This document shows positions 1 through 8,974 of a DNA stretch of 24,316 bases, in pieces. Source of the DNA: CALBPI01 sp039821645 (GTDB lineage Bacteria; Pseudomonadota; Gammaproteobacteria; Steroidobacterales; Woeseiaceae); NCBI GenBank assembly GCA_039821645.1, contig JBCBNU010000044.1:1-24316 (forward strand), given 5' to 3'. Below the pieces are notes generated by a model. The model was given only the letters and a program-made list of their open reading frames with translations. It searched no databases and had not been told where the DNA came from. The translations under genes were made by a program, and so were the position numbers. Position 1 is the first letter of the stretch. Each line of letters starts with the position of its first letter.

Positions 1-1356
1 CGCGAGGTGGTTGCGGTTGACGGCGGATCAACGGACCTGACACCGGTGATGGCAGAAGCTGCCGGTTGCCGCGTCCTTGAGGCGCCTGTGGGCCGGGCCC
101 GGCAATTGGCAGCGGGGGCTGCGAGCGCCTCACCGGGTGGCTTCGCGCAGCAGTTGGCTCCGCTTATGCCATGGTTGCCAATGGGACTGATTGGTCTCGC
201 GTTGCTACTCCTTGTGCAATTGCTGATTTCGTCCGCACGCAATGCAGATCTTGGACGTGTGGCGTTGCAACAGTCCGACCAGAACGAACGTAATCAGCAG
301 GCGATTCTCCGGCTGCTTGACGAGTTGGGGTCATTGGCTGATGGTGATCTGACCGTCGAGGCGACCGTCACCGAGGACATCACCGGTGCTATCGCCGACT
401 CCATCAATTACGCGATCGAAGCGTTGCGCGAACTCGTGACCACGATCGACGGTACGGCAGCGATGGTGGATTCGGCTACCCGACAAACCGAAAGCACTGC
501 CGTGCATATGAACAAAGCCGCGCAGAAGCAGGCGCTTGAAATCGCAGCGGCGACCGAGTCGATCGCTGCGATTGCTGCTTCGATCGAGGAGGTTTCGGGT
601 AATGCGGAGCGCTCTGCTGACGTAGCCCGGCATTCCGTTGACGTCGCACACAAGGGTGGCGACGCAGTACGCCGGACTATTGAGGGTATGAATACGATCC
701 GCGAGACGATTCAGGAAACCTCTAAACGAATTAAACGTCTTGGTGAGAGTTCGCAGGAGATCGGCAATATTGTCGAGCTGATCAATGACATTGCGGAACA
801 GACCAACATCCTTGCTTTGAACGCTTCCATTCAGGCATCGATGGCCGGTGAGGCGGGGCGCGGATTTGCGGTTGTGGCGGATGAGGTTCAACGGTTGGCG
901 GAGCGTTCTACCAACGCTACCAAGCAAATCGAGGTGCTGGTACGAACCATTCAGTCGGACACGAACGAAGCGGTAGTTTCGATGGAGCGCTCGACCACCG
1001 ATGTGGTCGGCGGCGCCCTGCTCGCTGAGAACGCGGGTGCCGCGCTGGATGAAATTGAGCAGGTATCCAATCAGATCGCGAGTCTGGTGCAAAACATTTA
1101 CAGCTCAGCGAGATCGCAGTCGCAGGTGGCGACTGACATCAATCGCCGCACGGTCTCCTTGAAGGAGATCACAGGTCAGACCGGTAAGGCGGCCAGCGCG
1201 ACCACCTCGTCCATCTCCAAGTTGGCCCAGCTTGCAGGGGAGCTGAGAAAAAGCGTGTCAGGGTTCCGATTGCCCGAGTCAGGCAATGTCACCCGGATAA
1301 CGCGACCGCCTGAGTCGGCTGGGGCTGCGGACGTATCGACACGGGAAGTGGGGTAG
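1..1356 (+). CDS. pilJ: PilJ-type methyl-accepting chemotaxis protein, 5' partial, with a glycosyltransferase-like N-terminal stretch
   Basis: The frame is open from base 1, so the true start lies upstream. From about codon 48 it matches PilJ, the receptor of the Pil-Chp system that signals to ChpA for type IV pilus control. There is one membrane segment (around codons 54-75), then a linker with NERNQQAILRLLDE and ADGDLTVEATVTED, which is typical of PilJ. A long helical signalling domain follows, with the conserved hairpin tip NILALNASIQASMAGEAGRG and VVADEVQRLAERS. The periplasmic PilJ sensor domains and first membrane helix are absent. In their place, codons 3-41 carry VDGGSTD and GRARQ followed by GAA, as in family 2 glycosyltransferases of the TIGR04283 (rSAM/selenodomain-associated) kind. 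The PilJ assignment of the C-terminal part is firm. The 5' portion may be a fusion or a contig chimera. chpA follows after 15 bases. Confidence 0.85.
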   Translation, partial: REVVAVDGGSTDLTPVMAEAAGCRVLEAPVGRARQLAAGAASASPGGFAQQLAPLMPWLPMGLIGLALLLLVQLLISSARNADLGRVALQQSDQNERNQQAILRLLDELGSLADGDLTVEATVTEDITGAIADSINYAIEALRELVTTIDGTAAMVDSATRQTESTAVHMNKAAQKQALEIAAATESIAAIAASIEEVSGNAERSADVARHSVDVAHKGGDAVRRTIEGMNTIRETIQETSKRIKRLGESSQEIGNIVELINDIAEQTNILALNASIQASMAGEAGRGFAVVADEVQRLAERSTNATKQIEVLVRTIQSDTNEAVVSMERSTTDVVGGALLAENAGAALDEIEQVSNQIASLVQNIYSSARSQSQVATDINRRTVSLKEITGQTGKAASATTSSISKLAQLAGELRKSVSGFRLPESGNVTRITRPPESAGAADVSTREVG

Positions 1357-1371
1357 GCGGGGCCGGATTTC

Positions 1372-4300
1372 GTGACTAGTTCCAACACGACATCACCTGT
1401 TTCGGGTAAGACCGAGCAGGGCCGGGCGAGCATGCAGCAGGCGTATCAGATCGTCAGCCAGGAATTGGCGAAAACGGTCAACCAGGCGCGCGTCACTCTG
1501 GAAGACGCGATCGAAGGTCGCGGTCCACGCCAGGCGCTGGCCGGCTGCGCGGATCATCTTCACGAGGTGTCCGGCGTTCTCAGAATGGTGGAGGTCTATG
1601 GCGGATCTCTGCTGGCAGAAGAGATGGAGCAAACCTGTCGCTACCTGGCGGGGTCGAAGCACGAGCAGAGCGTTCAGGAAGCAGCGCTCGATGCGCTGAC
1701 GCGTGCCATGGTGCAACTGCCGGCTTACCTCGAGCGAGTACATGCCGGTGGGCGGGATATCGCGCTTGTATTGCTGCCGATCTTGAACGACCTGCGCGCA
1801 GCACGCGGCCAACCACTGTTGTCCGAGAGCACGATCTTGCTGCTGAACCGCACGCCTAGCGAGTCGGTTACGGTCAGCCACCGCGGCGCCGACCCCAGCG
1901 AAGACTTTGTGATGCTGTGTCGCAAGGTGAGGCCGGCCTTTCAATTGGCGCTGCTCGGCCTGCTCAAGGCAGATGGCGACAACGCCAAGCCCTATTTGGA
2001 AAAGCTACGCCGCATGGCAGTGGCGTTTGAACGCGCGGCCGCACGCGATGATGTCTATCGACTCTGGTGGGTAGTTTCAGGTGTCCTCGATGCGCTGATT
2101 GACGACGGGTTGCCCCTCAGCGTTTCTGTGAAGCGCCTTCTGGGACAAGCCGACCGCAGGATCAAGAAGACGATCGACCATGGGCTCGAGAGCTTTGACA
2201 CGGATCCTGTATCCGATCTTTTGAACAGTCTGTTGTTCTATATCGCGCGTGCGGAGCGTCCCGGCGATCGAGTGCTGTCGATCCGTGATGCCTTTGGGCT
2301 GTCCGATCCGCTGCCAACGCAAGCTGAAGTTGATGATGTGCATGGTGCGATGGCCAAGCCGAGTATCGCGCTGATGCAGACCGTCGCCGCTGCGATTCGT
2401 GAGGACCTGTCTGCGGTCAAAGACGTACTCGACATTCACGTTCGCACCGGTGAGACCGAAGCACGCAAACTCGGTCCTCAGGTGGAGTTGCTCGGCAAGA
2501 TCGGTGACACCCTGGGCGTGCTCGGACTTGGCGAGCAGCGAGGAAGCGTCCTGCAGGAGATCGACCGACTCCAGCAGCTGATCGACAATGACGTCGAGGA
2601 TGCGGAGCAAGACGTGTTGCTGACGATTGCCGCGACCCTTCTGAAGGTGGAGTCGTCGCTCGAACGTCACCTAACCGAATTGGTGGCACCCGACGATACC
2701 GACGCGAAAGAAGCATCAAGCGAATCTGCGCAAACCGATGCGCCCGAGGATCTTGGTGAAGTTCGCAAGGTGTTGATGCGCGAATGCATCGTTAACCTCG
2801 CGCGCATCAAGGACACGCTGACACAGACGATGGAGGGGCGCGCCGACGCGGTTGCAATCGATGCGATGCCTTCTCTGACGGACGGAATCATTTCCGGATT
2901 CCAGATGTTGGAGTTGGATCGCGCTGCGGAGCTGTTCGGTCGATTGGCCCGATTCATTCGGGCGTATCTCGGGGCAGCGAACCAGACGCTGGCTACCGAT
3001 CAGCAGGATCGCCTTGCAGATGCGCTGGTCAGCATCGAGTACTACATGGAAACGCTGGCGGCGAATCGCAAGGAACCTGGCTACATGCTGGACAACGCCG
3101 AGACCTGCCTGCTGGTGCTCGACGACGTTCGCAAACAACTGGAACAACCGGTTACGGACATCGGTGCAGCGACCCAGATCAGCAGTGCACCGGATTTCGC
3201 TGCGGCAGAGAACGCAACCATTGCAGATGGGACGGAGGTAATTCGATCGCCGGTCGTCACCGACGACACCAGCGGCATCGACCCCGAGCTTCTTGAGCTG
3301 TTCATCGAGGAAGCGAAGGAAGAGGTGCGCAGCATTCGACAATTGTTGCCGCGCTGGAAAGGCGACACGACCGATATGGACGCACTGATCACGGTGCGAA
3401 GGTCTTTCCATACGCTGAAAGGCAGCGGACGGATGGTTGGCGCTGAGCGAATTGGCGAGTTTTGCTGGCAGATCGAAAATCTGCTCAATCGGGTGATCAA
3501 TCGCACGCTCACGCTGACGCCTGCCATCGCCGACTTCGTCGTCGAGGCCGCGGACGCGATACCCGCGCTGATCGAACAACTTGAAGTGGGTACACAGCCG
3601 ACAATCGACGTCGACCTACTGAGCGCCAAAGCGCAAGCCTTCGCAGAAGGTGATCCTGACGCGGCGAACCTGACCCGTGCCTCGATGGTCGAGGATGCAG
3701 AGCCTCTGGAGATGGATCCGGTTCTGCATGAGATTTTTGCCAAGGAAGCGGAAGGTCACATGGGTGTGATCGATGCGTTTCTCGCCGACTCCAAAGTGCC
3801 TCCGGTACCGGTGTCGGAGCCACTCTATCGCGCCTGTCACACACTGCACGGCAGCATCAATACGGCGGGCTTGCAACGCGCGACGCCATTGAGCGGCGCG
3901 CTGAACCAGCTGGTGCGTCGGGTGCACGATGGCGAGGCGGAGCTCGATGCGAGGGCATTGCAATTGATCGATCGCGCGGTGGCGGAATTACGCGCGGTGA
4001 TCAGTAGCGTCAATACAACGGCGACGCTGAACGATCTCGAGCCCTTGGTGGCTGAAATCGAAGCGCACACCGCGTTTCTTGCAAAAGAACAGACGCAGCG
4101 ACTCCGATCTTCTGATCGGGTTCTGCCGCCGGGCTATGAACCGACAGAAGTTCTGGATCCGATAGAGGCACCTGTCGCCACGAGCGATTCAACCTCTCTG
4201 CACGATGTGCCGGACTACGATCCGGAGATCGGCGAGATCTTCACCGAAGAGGCCGGGGAGATTCTCGAACAGGTGGACCAGGCGCTCGAGCGCTGGCGCT

Positions 4301-7140
4301 CACGTGACCCCGCGGCGCTTGGCGAGCTTAAACGCTACCTTCACACGCTGAAGGGCAGCGCGAACATGGCGGGGATTGGCTCGTTCGGCAACCTGAGCCA
4401 TGAACTGGAGACGTTGCTGATCGCACTCGACGACGAGCGCATTCGTGCGTCGGATCAGATCGACACGCTGTTGCGTCAGTGCATTGATAGCTTGCACGAG
4501 ATGCGCGATACGGTACTCGATGGTCGTTTACCTGCGCCTCGTGAAGACCTCGGTGGCACCGTTCGACTGGTGGCCCTCGGTGAGCCGGTACCAGATCCCT
4601 TGCCGAGCGCTCAACCGCCCCAGCGCGGTTTCAGTGATGAAGAGATGGTGGATATCCCGCATGGTTCTGCGAGCACTGCAGGGCCGCCGATGGAGCTCGA
4701 GGAAACCGGGGTTATCGAAAGTGAATTGATCGATGTGGCGGCACTGTTCCCGAACGCATCCAGCGATGAGAGTGAATCTGAAACCCAGGTCACGGAGGAC
4801 AATGCGGGTGAGACCATCGCCTCGGAAGATGGTGGTGTGGATCTGCACGAAGTCGTTGAAGAGGATGACCTCGGTCCGCACAACGAGACGCAGCAGTGGA
4901 CCGATGACAAGCTTCAGGTGCCACAGGATGAGCCGGAGGTGTCGAACGTGGTTGTGCTGCACGAGCCGACAGAGGCCGACGCGAGCACCCAGACACAAGA
5001 CGAAGACGCGGAGGATGGTGTTGATCCGACAGATAGTCTGATCGAGCGCTCACAGTTTCTCGAAGCGCTCATCGACGATGCTGCTGAGAAGTTCGCTCGC
5101 GCGGGCGCCGACAGCGATGATGAGATCACGATAGCAGCCGACGAAGCGGCGGCGGATGACGGCGCGCACATCGAGACCATTGTCGCTAGTGATGCGACTG
5201 AGTTCGAACCATTGCCAGACCCGCAGGTATCCGAGCCAACGCAAGCCGATGCGCAAGACACGGATGAACCACCGGAGCGTGCCGAGGTGGTTGACCTGCC
5301 AGGTACAGGACTCCCGACGCGAGAGGCGGCGCGTGAGCGAACGGAGTTTGCTCGCGTCGACTCGCGACTACTTGAGGACATGCTCAACGCCGCCGGCGAA
5401 ATCAGCATTTATCACGGTCGCTTGAGTCAGCAGGTTAGCTCCATCGATTTTCATCTCGCCGAACTGACACAGACGGTTACCCGGTTACGTGATCAGCTGC
5501 GTCAACTGGAGATCGAAACCGAGGCGCAAATTCTCCACGGCCACGAGGGTGAACGAGGGCGAGACGATTTCGATCCGCTGGAACTGGATCGTTACTCCAA
5601 AATCCAGCAACTCTCGCGCGCTTTAGCGGAGTCCTCGAATGACGTCGACAGTCTTAAAGGCTTGCTCAGCACGGTGACGACTGAAGCTGACACGCTATTG
5701 ACGCAGCAGGCACGAGTGACCGCAGAGCTGCAAAATGGATTGATGCGCACGCGCATGGTGCCGTTCGAGCGGCACGTCGCAAGACTGTCGCGATTGGTGC
5801 GCCAGACGGCACAGGAAACCGGCAAACAAGCGGAGCTGGCAGTCGAGGGTGCCTCCGGCGAGCTCGATCGCCAGGTTCTTGAGAAAATGCTACCGCCGCT
5901 CGAGCACATGATGCGAAATGCGGTGGTGCATGGAGTGGAGTGGCCGGATACGAGACAAGCAGGCGGCAAACCACCAGCAGGTCAAATCACGATTCGTCTC
6001 CACCGCGAAGGCTCGGAGATGGTCATGGATATCGCCGACGACGGCGCTGGATTGAATGTAGAGGCGATACGAAGAAAGGGCGTTGAGCGCGGTCTGATCG
6101 GAAAGGCTGATCGAATCAGCGACGAAGCGGTGATGGACCTCATTCTTGAACCCGGGTTTTCCACCGCGCAGTCACTGACGCAGGCAGCGGGTCGTGGTGT
6201 GGGAATGGATGTCGTAGCCAATGAGGTCAAACGTCTCGGCGGGTCGCTGCGTATAACCTCCATGCCGGGACAGGGGACGAACTTTACGATCCGATTGCCG
6301 TTCACGCTGGCGATCACACAGGCATTGATCGTACGGTCTGGCGAAGAGGTGTTCGCTTTGCCATTGCCGACGGTCGAAGGCGTCACACGAGTCCCCCGGA
6401 TCGAGATCGAGCAGCGTCTTGCACAGGAGACACCTGCGTTCGACTACGGAGAGCACACCTACCGACTGCGCCATCTCGGACCCCTTGTGGGCGGTGCGCA
6501 GGGCCGGCTCGCAGAGGACGAGCAAGCGGCGATTCCTGTGATCCTGATCCGCGCAGGCCAGTATTCTACAGCGCTTCTTGTCGACGAAATGCTCACCAGC
6601 CGAGAGATCGTGGTGAAAGCGGTCGGACCACAGATTTCCGGGATCACCGGGGTTTCAGGTGCGACGATCCTCGGCGATGGTCGCGTGGTGCTGATTCTCG
6701 ATCTTCCTTCTCTGGTTCGTCAGCAGCAGCCGGTTGTCGAGGTTCAAGCCGTCGAGCCGGAGCAAGCAGCCGATCCGCTGATCCTCGTCGTCGACGATTC
6801 CATCACGGTTCGTCGAGTCACCGAACGCTTCTTGAAACGTAACGGCTATGAAGTACTGACGGCGCGCGATGGACTCGATGCGGTGAGTGTCATTCAAGAA
6901 CATCAGCCGGATGTCATCCTTCTGGACATCGAAATGCCGCGCATGGACGGATTCGAATTCGCAACCCACGTACGCAACGATGCACGTTTTGCGGAGACAC
7001 CGATCATCATGATCACGTCGCGCAGTGGCGAGAAGCACCGAGCACGCGCCATCGAGATCGGCGTGAATGACTATCTCGGTAAGCCGTATCAGGATCATCA
7101 GTTACTCGATGCGATACGCCTGCAATTGGAGTCGTCCTGA
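1372..7140 (+). CDS. chpA: ChpA/PilL-type hybrid chemotaxis histidine kinase with multiple Hpt domains
   Basis: This 1922-residue cytoplasmic kinase is the core of the pilus chemosensory pathway. It takes signal from PilJ through CheW adaptors and would pass phosphate to PilG/PilH-type regulators. Three clear phosphotransfer motifs are visible: His680 in HTLKGSGRMVG, His823 in HTLHGSINTAG and His991 in HTLKGSANMAG. Degenerate Hpt-like helices lie upstream, with His64 in LHEVSGVLRMV and Asp504 where His is expected. A long acidic linker (about 1060-1320) precedes the CheA core: dimerisation from about 1324, HATPase with Asn1516 in the N-box and the G-box GRGVGMDVV, and a CheW domain from about 1644. 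The C-terminal receiver starts near 1804 with phospho-acceptor Asp1852 in LLDIEMPRMDG. I used the GTG at 1372; an in-frame ATG at 1432 is an alternative. The length fits ChpA of pseudomonads (about 2400 aa) with fewer Hpt repeats. Confidence 0.95.
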   Translation: MTSSNTTSPVSGKTEQGRASMQQAYQIVSQELAKTVNQARVTLEDAIEGRGPRQALAGCADHLHEVSGVLRMVEVYGGSLLAEEMEQTCRYLAGSKHEQSVQEAALDALTRAMVQLPAYLERVHAGGRDIALVLLPILNDLRAARGQPLLSESTILLLNRTPSESVTVSHRGADPSEDFVMLCRKVRPAFQLALLGLLKADGDNAKPYLEKLRRMAVAFERAAARDDVYRLWWVVSGVLDALIDDGLPLSVSVKRLLGQADRRIKKTIDHGLESFDTDPVSDLLNSLLFYIARAERPGDRVLSIRDAFGLSDPLPTQAEVDDVHGAMAKPSIALMQTVAAAIREDLSAVKDVLDIHVRTGETEARKLGPQVELLGKIGDTLGVLGLGEQRGSVLQEIDRLQQLIDNDVEDAEQDVLLTIAATLLKVESSLERHLTELVAPDDTDAKEASSESAQTDAPEDLGEVRKVLMRECIVNLARIKDTLTQTMEGRADAVAIDAMPSLTDGIISGFQMLELDRAAELFGRLARFIRAYLGAANQTLATDQQDRLADALVSIEYYMETLAANRKEPGYMLDNAETCLLVLDDVRKQLEQPVTDIGAATQISSAPDFAAAENATIADGTEVIRSPVVTDDTSGIDPELLELFIEEAKEEVRSIRQLLPRWKGDTTDMDALITVRRSFHTLKGSGRMVGAERIGEFCWQIENLLNRVINRTLTLTPAIADFVVEAADAIPALIEQLEVGTQPTIDVDLLSAKAQAFAEGDPDAANLTRASMVEDAEPLEMDPVLHEIFAKEAEGHMGVIDAFLADSKVPPVPVSEPLYRACHTLHGSINTAGLQRATPLSGALNQLVRRVHDGEAELDARALQLIDRAVAELRAVISSVNTTATLNDLEPLVAEIEAHTAFLAKEQTQRLRSSDRVLPPGYEPTEVLDPIEAPVATSDSTSLHDVPDYDPEIGEIFTEEAGEILEQVDQALERWRSRDPAALGELKRYLHTLKGSANMAGIGSFGNLSHELETLLIALDDERIRASDQIDTLLRQCIDSLHEMRDTVLDGRLPAPREDLGGTVRLVALGEPVPDPLPSAQPPQRGFSDEEMVDIPHGSASTAGPPMELEETGVIESELIDVAALFPNASSDESESETQVTEDNAGETIASEDGGVDLHEVVEEDDLGPHNETQQWTDDKLQVPQDEPEVSNVVVLHEPTEADASTQTQDEDAEDGVDPTDSLIERSQFLEALIDDAAEKFARAGADSDDEITIAADEAAADDGAHIETIVASDATEFEPLPDPQVSEPTQADAQDTDEPPERAEVVDLPGTGLPTREAARERTEFARVDSRLLEDMLNAAGEISIYHGRLSQQVSSIDFHLAELTQTVTRLRDQLRQLEIETEAQILHGHEGERGRDDFDPLELDRYSKIQQLSRALAESSNDVDSLKGLLSTVTTEADTLLTQQARVTAELQNGLMRTRMVPFERHVARLSRLVRQTAQETGKQAELAVEGASGELDRQVLEKMLPPLEHMMRNAVVHGVEWPDTRQAGGKPPAGQITIRLHREGSEMVMDIADDGAGLNVEAIRRKGVERGLIGKADRISDEAVMDLILEPGFSTAQSLTQAAGRGVGMDVVANEVKRLGGSLRITSMPGQGTNFTIRLPFTLAITQALIVRSGEEVFALPLPTVEGVTRVPRIEIEQRLAQETPAFDYGEHTYRLRHLGPLVGGAQGRLAEDEQAAIPVILIRAGQYSTALLVDEMLTSREIVVKAVGPQISGITGVSGATILGDGRVVLILDLPSLVRQQQPVVEVQAVEPEQAADPLILVVDDSITVRRVTERFLKRNGYEVLTARDGLDAVSVIQEHQPDVILLDIEMPRMDGFEFATHVRNDARFAETPIIMITSRSGEKHRARAIEIGVNDYLGKPYQDHQLLDAIRLQLESS

Positions 7141-7142
7141 TC

Positions 7143-7607
7143 ATGTCCGCTGTCAGCGAAGAACTCTACAGCCTGCTCGTCCCGTTAAATGAAGATCGAC
7201 TGATCGTGCCGCGGGCGTGTGTCGCTGAAGTGGTCCGCCTGTCAACACCTGAACCGATTACCGACGCACCAAGCTGGTTGATTGGGTCGCTCGATTGGTC
7301 GGGCAGGGCAGTGCCGACGGTGTCTTTTGAATCGATGATGGGCAGGTCAATACCCGAGCTGGGGAGTCGTACCCGAGTGGTAATTTTTCACGACACCAGC
7401 GGAAAAATCCGCGGTGGATATTACGGACTGCTGACTCAAGGATTTCCGCAACTCGTGCGCGTCAATCGGGATGTATTGAAGGTCGACACGACTGAGCAGT
7501 TCGATGTGGACGACCCCGTCGTCACACGGGTGCGGATGATTAACGAGTATCCGCTGATTCCGGATTTGGATGTTATCGAGTCGCGGTTGGCCGAGATTGT
7601 GCTCTAG
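7143..7607 (+). CDS. chpC: ChpC-like CheW-domain adaptor protein
   Basis: A 154-residue CheW-like protein whose ATG lies 2 bases after the chpA stop, so it is almost certainly co-transcribed and probably translationally coupled. The pattern LYSLLVPLNEDRLIVPRACV, then AEVVRL and PSWLIGSLDWSGRAVPTVSF, is that of the CheW SH3-like fold, as in ChpC. CheW proteins bridge receptors to the kinase P5 domain; ChpC is the second adaptor of the Pil-Chp cluster in Pseudomonas, after PilI. The next gene is rsmE on the other strand, so no cheB (chpB) or cheR (pilK) gene follows. The ChpC name rests on position after chpA and on the short divergent CheW domain, not on a diagnostic residue. Confidence 0.85.
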   Translation: MSAVSEELYSLLVPLNEDRLIVPRACVAEVVRLSTPEPITDAPSWLIGSLDWSGRAVPTVSFESMMGRSIPELGSRTRVVIFHDTSGKIRGGYYGLLTQGFPQLVRVNRDVLKVDTTEQFDVDDPVVTRVRMINEYPLIPDLDVIESRLAEIVL

Positions 7608-8341
7608 ACAAGATCGCCCCAACGGTGCTGGATGATAGACAGCAGCGAGATCGCAGCCGTTTCTGTCCGCATCACTCGCCTGCCAGCGCTGACCCTCACC
7701 CAACCGGCAGCCACTGCCGCATCGATCTCGTCTCTGGAGAATCCACCTTCAGGGCCCACCAGAATTGCCGTATCTGCCGGCGCAGGTTGCTCGAGCTTGC
7801 TGGTCAAGGTGTGACTTGCGCCGGGAGTCGCAACAAGACGTTGCTCTGCACGAACCTTACGTAGCGCCGCGTCCAGCGACAGGGGGGTCGCAATCGTCGG
7901 CAGGAAGCGTCGACCGCACTGCTGGCAGGCTGCGATCGCGACCTTCATCCAGTGCGTTTGTTTCTGCGCACCGCCTGCCTCATCCAGACGCATGAGTGAA
8001 CGCTCGCTGGTAATCGGAACAACACGGTCGACCCCGAGCTCTACCGCTTTTTGAACCACCAGATCAATTTTGTACGAGCGAGAAAGGCATTGAAGCAGTG
8101 TCATCGACACCGGTGATCGGTCATCGGCGAAAACTACGCCGGACGTCAGTACGGTTGCCTCGCGCTTGCCGAGTGTGAGTACTTCCGCTGTCGTTGAGTG
8201 CCCTTGTCCATCGAAAAGCTCAAGCGTGTCGCCGATTCGCGCACGTAGCACCCGGCCTATGTAGTGCGCTTGCTCCGGGCTCAGTGTGTGTTTCGCGTCC
8301 GGCGCAATCCCGGTGTCAATGTATATTCTCTTCGCGGCCAT
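7604..8341 (-). CDS. rsmE: 16S rRNA (uracil(1498)-N(3))-methyltransferase RsmE
   Basis: RsmE uses S-adenosylmethionine to methylate N3 of U1498 in helix 44 of 16S rRNA in the assembled 30S subunit. The N-terminal PUA-like part has KRIYIDTGIAPDAKHTLSPE and AHYIGRVLRARIGDTLELFDG. The SPOUT trefoil-knot part shows SYKIDLVVQKAVELGVDRVVP, ILVGPEGGFSRDEIDAA, and GRRVMRTETAAI with IQHRWGD, all family hallmarks. The frame is open further upstream, but the fold begins right after the ATG at 8341, giving 245 aa, the usual size. I see no Shine-Dalgarno before that ATG. The gene is divergent from ampD with 39 bases between starts, and its TAG stop overlaps the chpC stop in a shared CTAG. Confidence 0.95.
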   Translation of the reverse strand: MAAKRIYIDTGIAPDAKHTLSPEQAHYIGRVLRARIGDTLELFDGQGHSTTAEVLTLGKREATVLTSGVVFADDRSPVSMTLLQCLSRSYKIDLVVQKAVELGVDRVVPITSERSLMRLDEAGGAQKQTHWMKVAIAACQQCGRRFLPTIATPLSLDAALRKVRAEQRLVATPGASHTLTSKLEQPAPADTAILVGPEGGFSRDEIDAAVAAGWVRVSAGRRVMRTETAAISLLSIIQHRWGDLV

Positions 8342-8380
8342 TGGATTGACGCTTGTTGTGCTGCTGTTCACCATAGTTGG

Positions 8381-8965
8381 ATGCGTAGCGAGACACAAAC
8401 CCCCATACTCCGCATTGACCCGGCGACCGGTTTACTTGATGCGGTTCGACAATCGCCGTCGCCGAATCAGGATGCGCGTCCTGCAGATAGCCAGCTGGAC
8501 TTGATTGTTGTGCATAGCATTTCCTTACCACCCGGCGTTTATGGTGGCTTTGAGATTGATGCGCTGTTTCGCAATGAGCTCCATGCCGAGGCACATCCGT
8601 ATTTTGCGGGCATCGCTCATCTGCGCGTCTCGGCGCACTGCCTGATTCGGAGGAGCGGCGAGATCACGCAGTATGTGCCATTCGAAAGGCGTGCGTGGCA
8701 TGCCGGTGAGTCCAATTTCGAGGGTAGGACGCGTTGCAACGATTTTTCTGTTGGGATCGAATTAGAAGGCACCGACACCGACGAATTTACAAGCGCTCAG
8801 TATCGTATTTTGAATGCACTGATAGATGCGTTGCGGGCGAGTTATCCTTCCCTGGCAAACGCCGCGGTTGTCGGTCACAGTGACATCGCACCTGGTCGTA
8901 AAACCGATCCCGGAACAGGCTTTGATTGGTCACGGGTGCATGCAATCGGAGCGCGCGGCGGTTAA
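8381..8965 (+). CDS. ampD: 1,6-anhydro-N-acetylmuramyl-L-alanine amidase AmpD
   Basis: AmpD is the cytosolic zinc amidase that removes the stem peptide from 1,6-anhydroMurNAc-peptides in cell-wall recycling, and so keeps AmpR-type beta-lactamase induction low where that system exists. The 194 aa fit the family (about 185 aa). Zinc ligands are visible: His45 in IVVHSISLPPG, His166 in GHSDIAPGRKTDPG and Asp176 in the same motif. Other conserved stretches are RAWHAGESNFEGR, CNDFSVGIELEGTD and the C-terminal FDWSR. The open frame extends upstream to 8264, but that part overlaps rsmE and resembles nothing. The ATG at 8381 begins the usual AmpD N-terminus. No clear ribosome binding site precedes it. 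ampE follows after 9 bases. Confidence 0.95.
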   Translation: MRSETQTPILRIDPATGLLDAVRQSPSPNQDARPADSQLDLIVVHSISLPPGVYGGFEIDALFRNELHAEAHPYFAGIAHLRVSAHCLIRRSGEITQYVPFERRAWHAGESNFEGRTRCNDFSVGIELEGTDTDEFTSAQYRILNALIDALRASYPSLANAAVVGHSDIAPGRKTDPGTGFDWSRVHAIGARGG

Positions 8966-8974
8966 AGTCTACGC

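Noticed and set aside
2716..3579. A 287-aa minus-strand open frame inside chpA, with several other long antisense frames
   Set aside because: chpA is unambiguous here, and the antisense products resemble no family. Long shadow frames are expected in GC-rich coding DNA.
8264..8380. A longer AmpD with 39 extra N-terminal residues
   Set aside because: The extra part overlaps the 5' end of rsmE on the other strand and matches no AmpD N-terminus.
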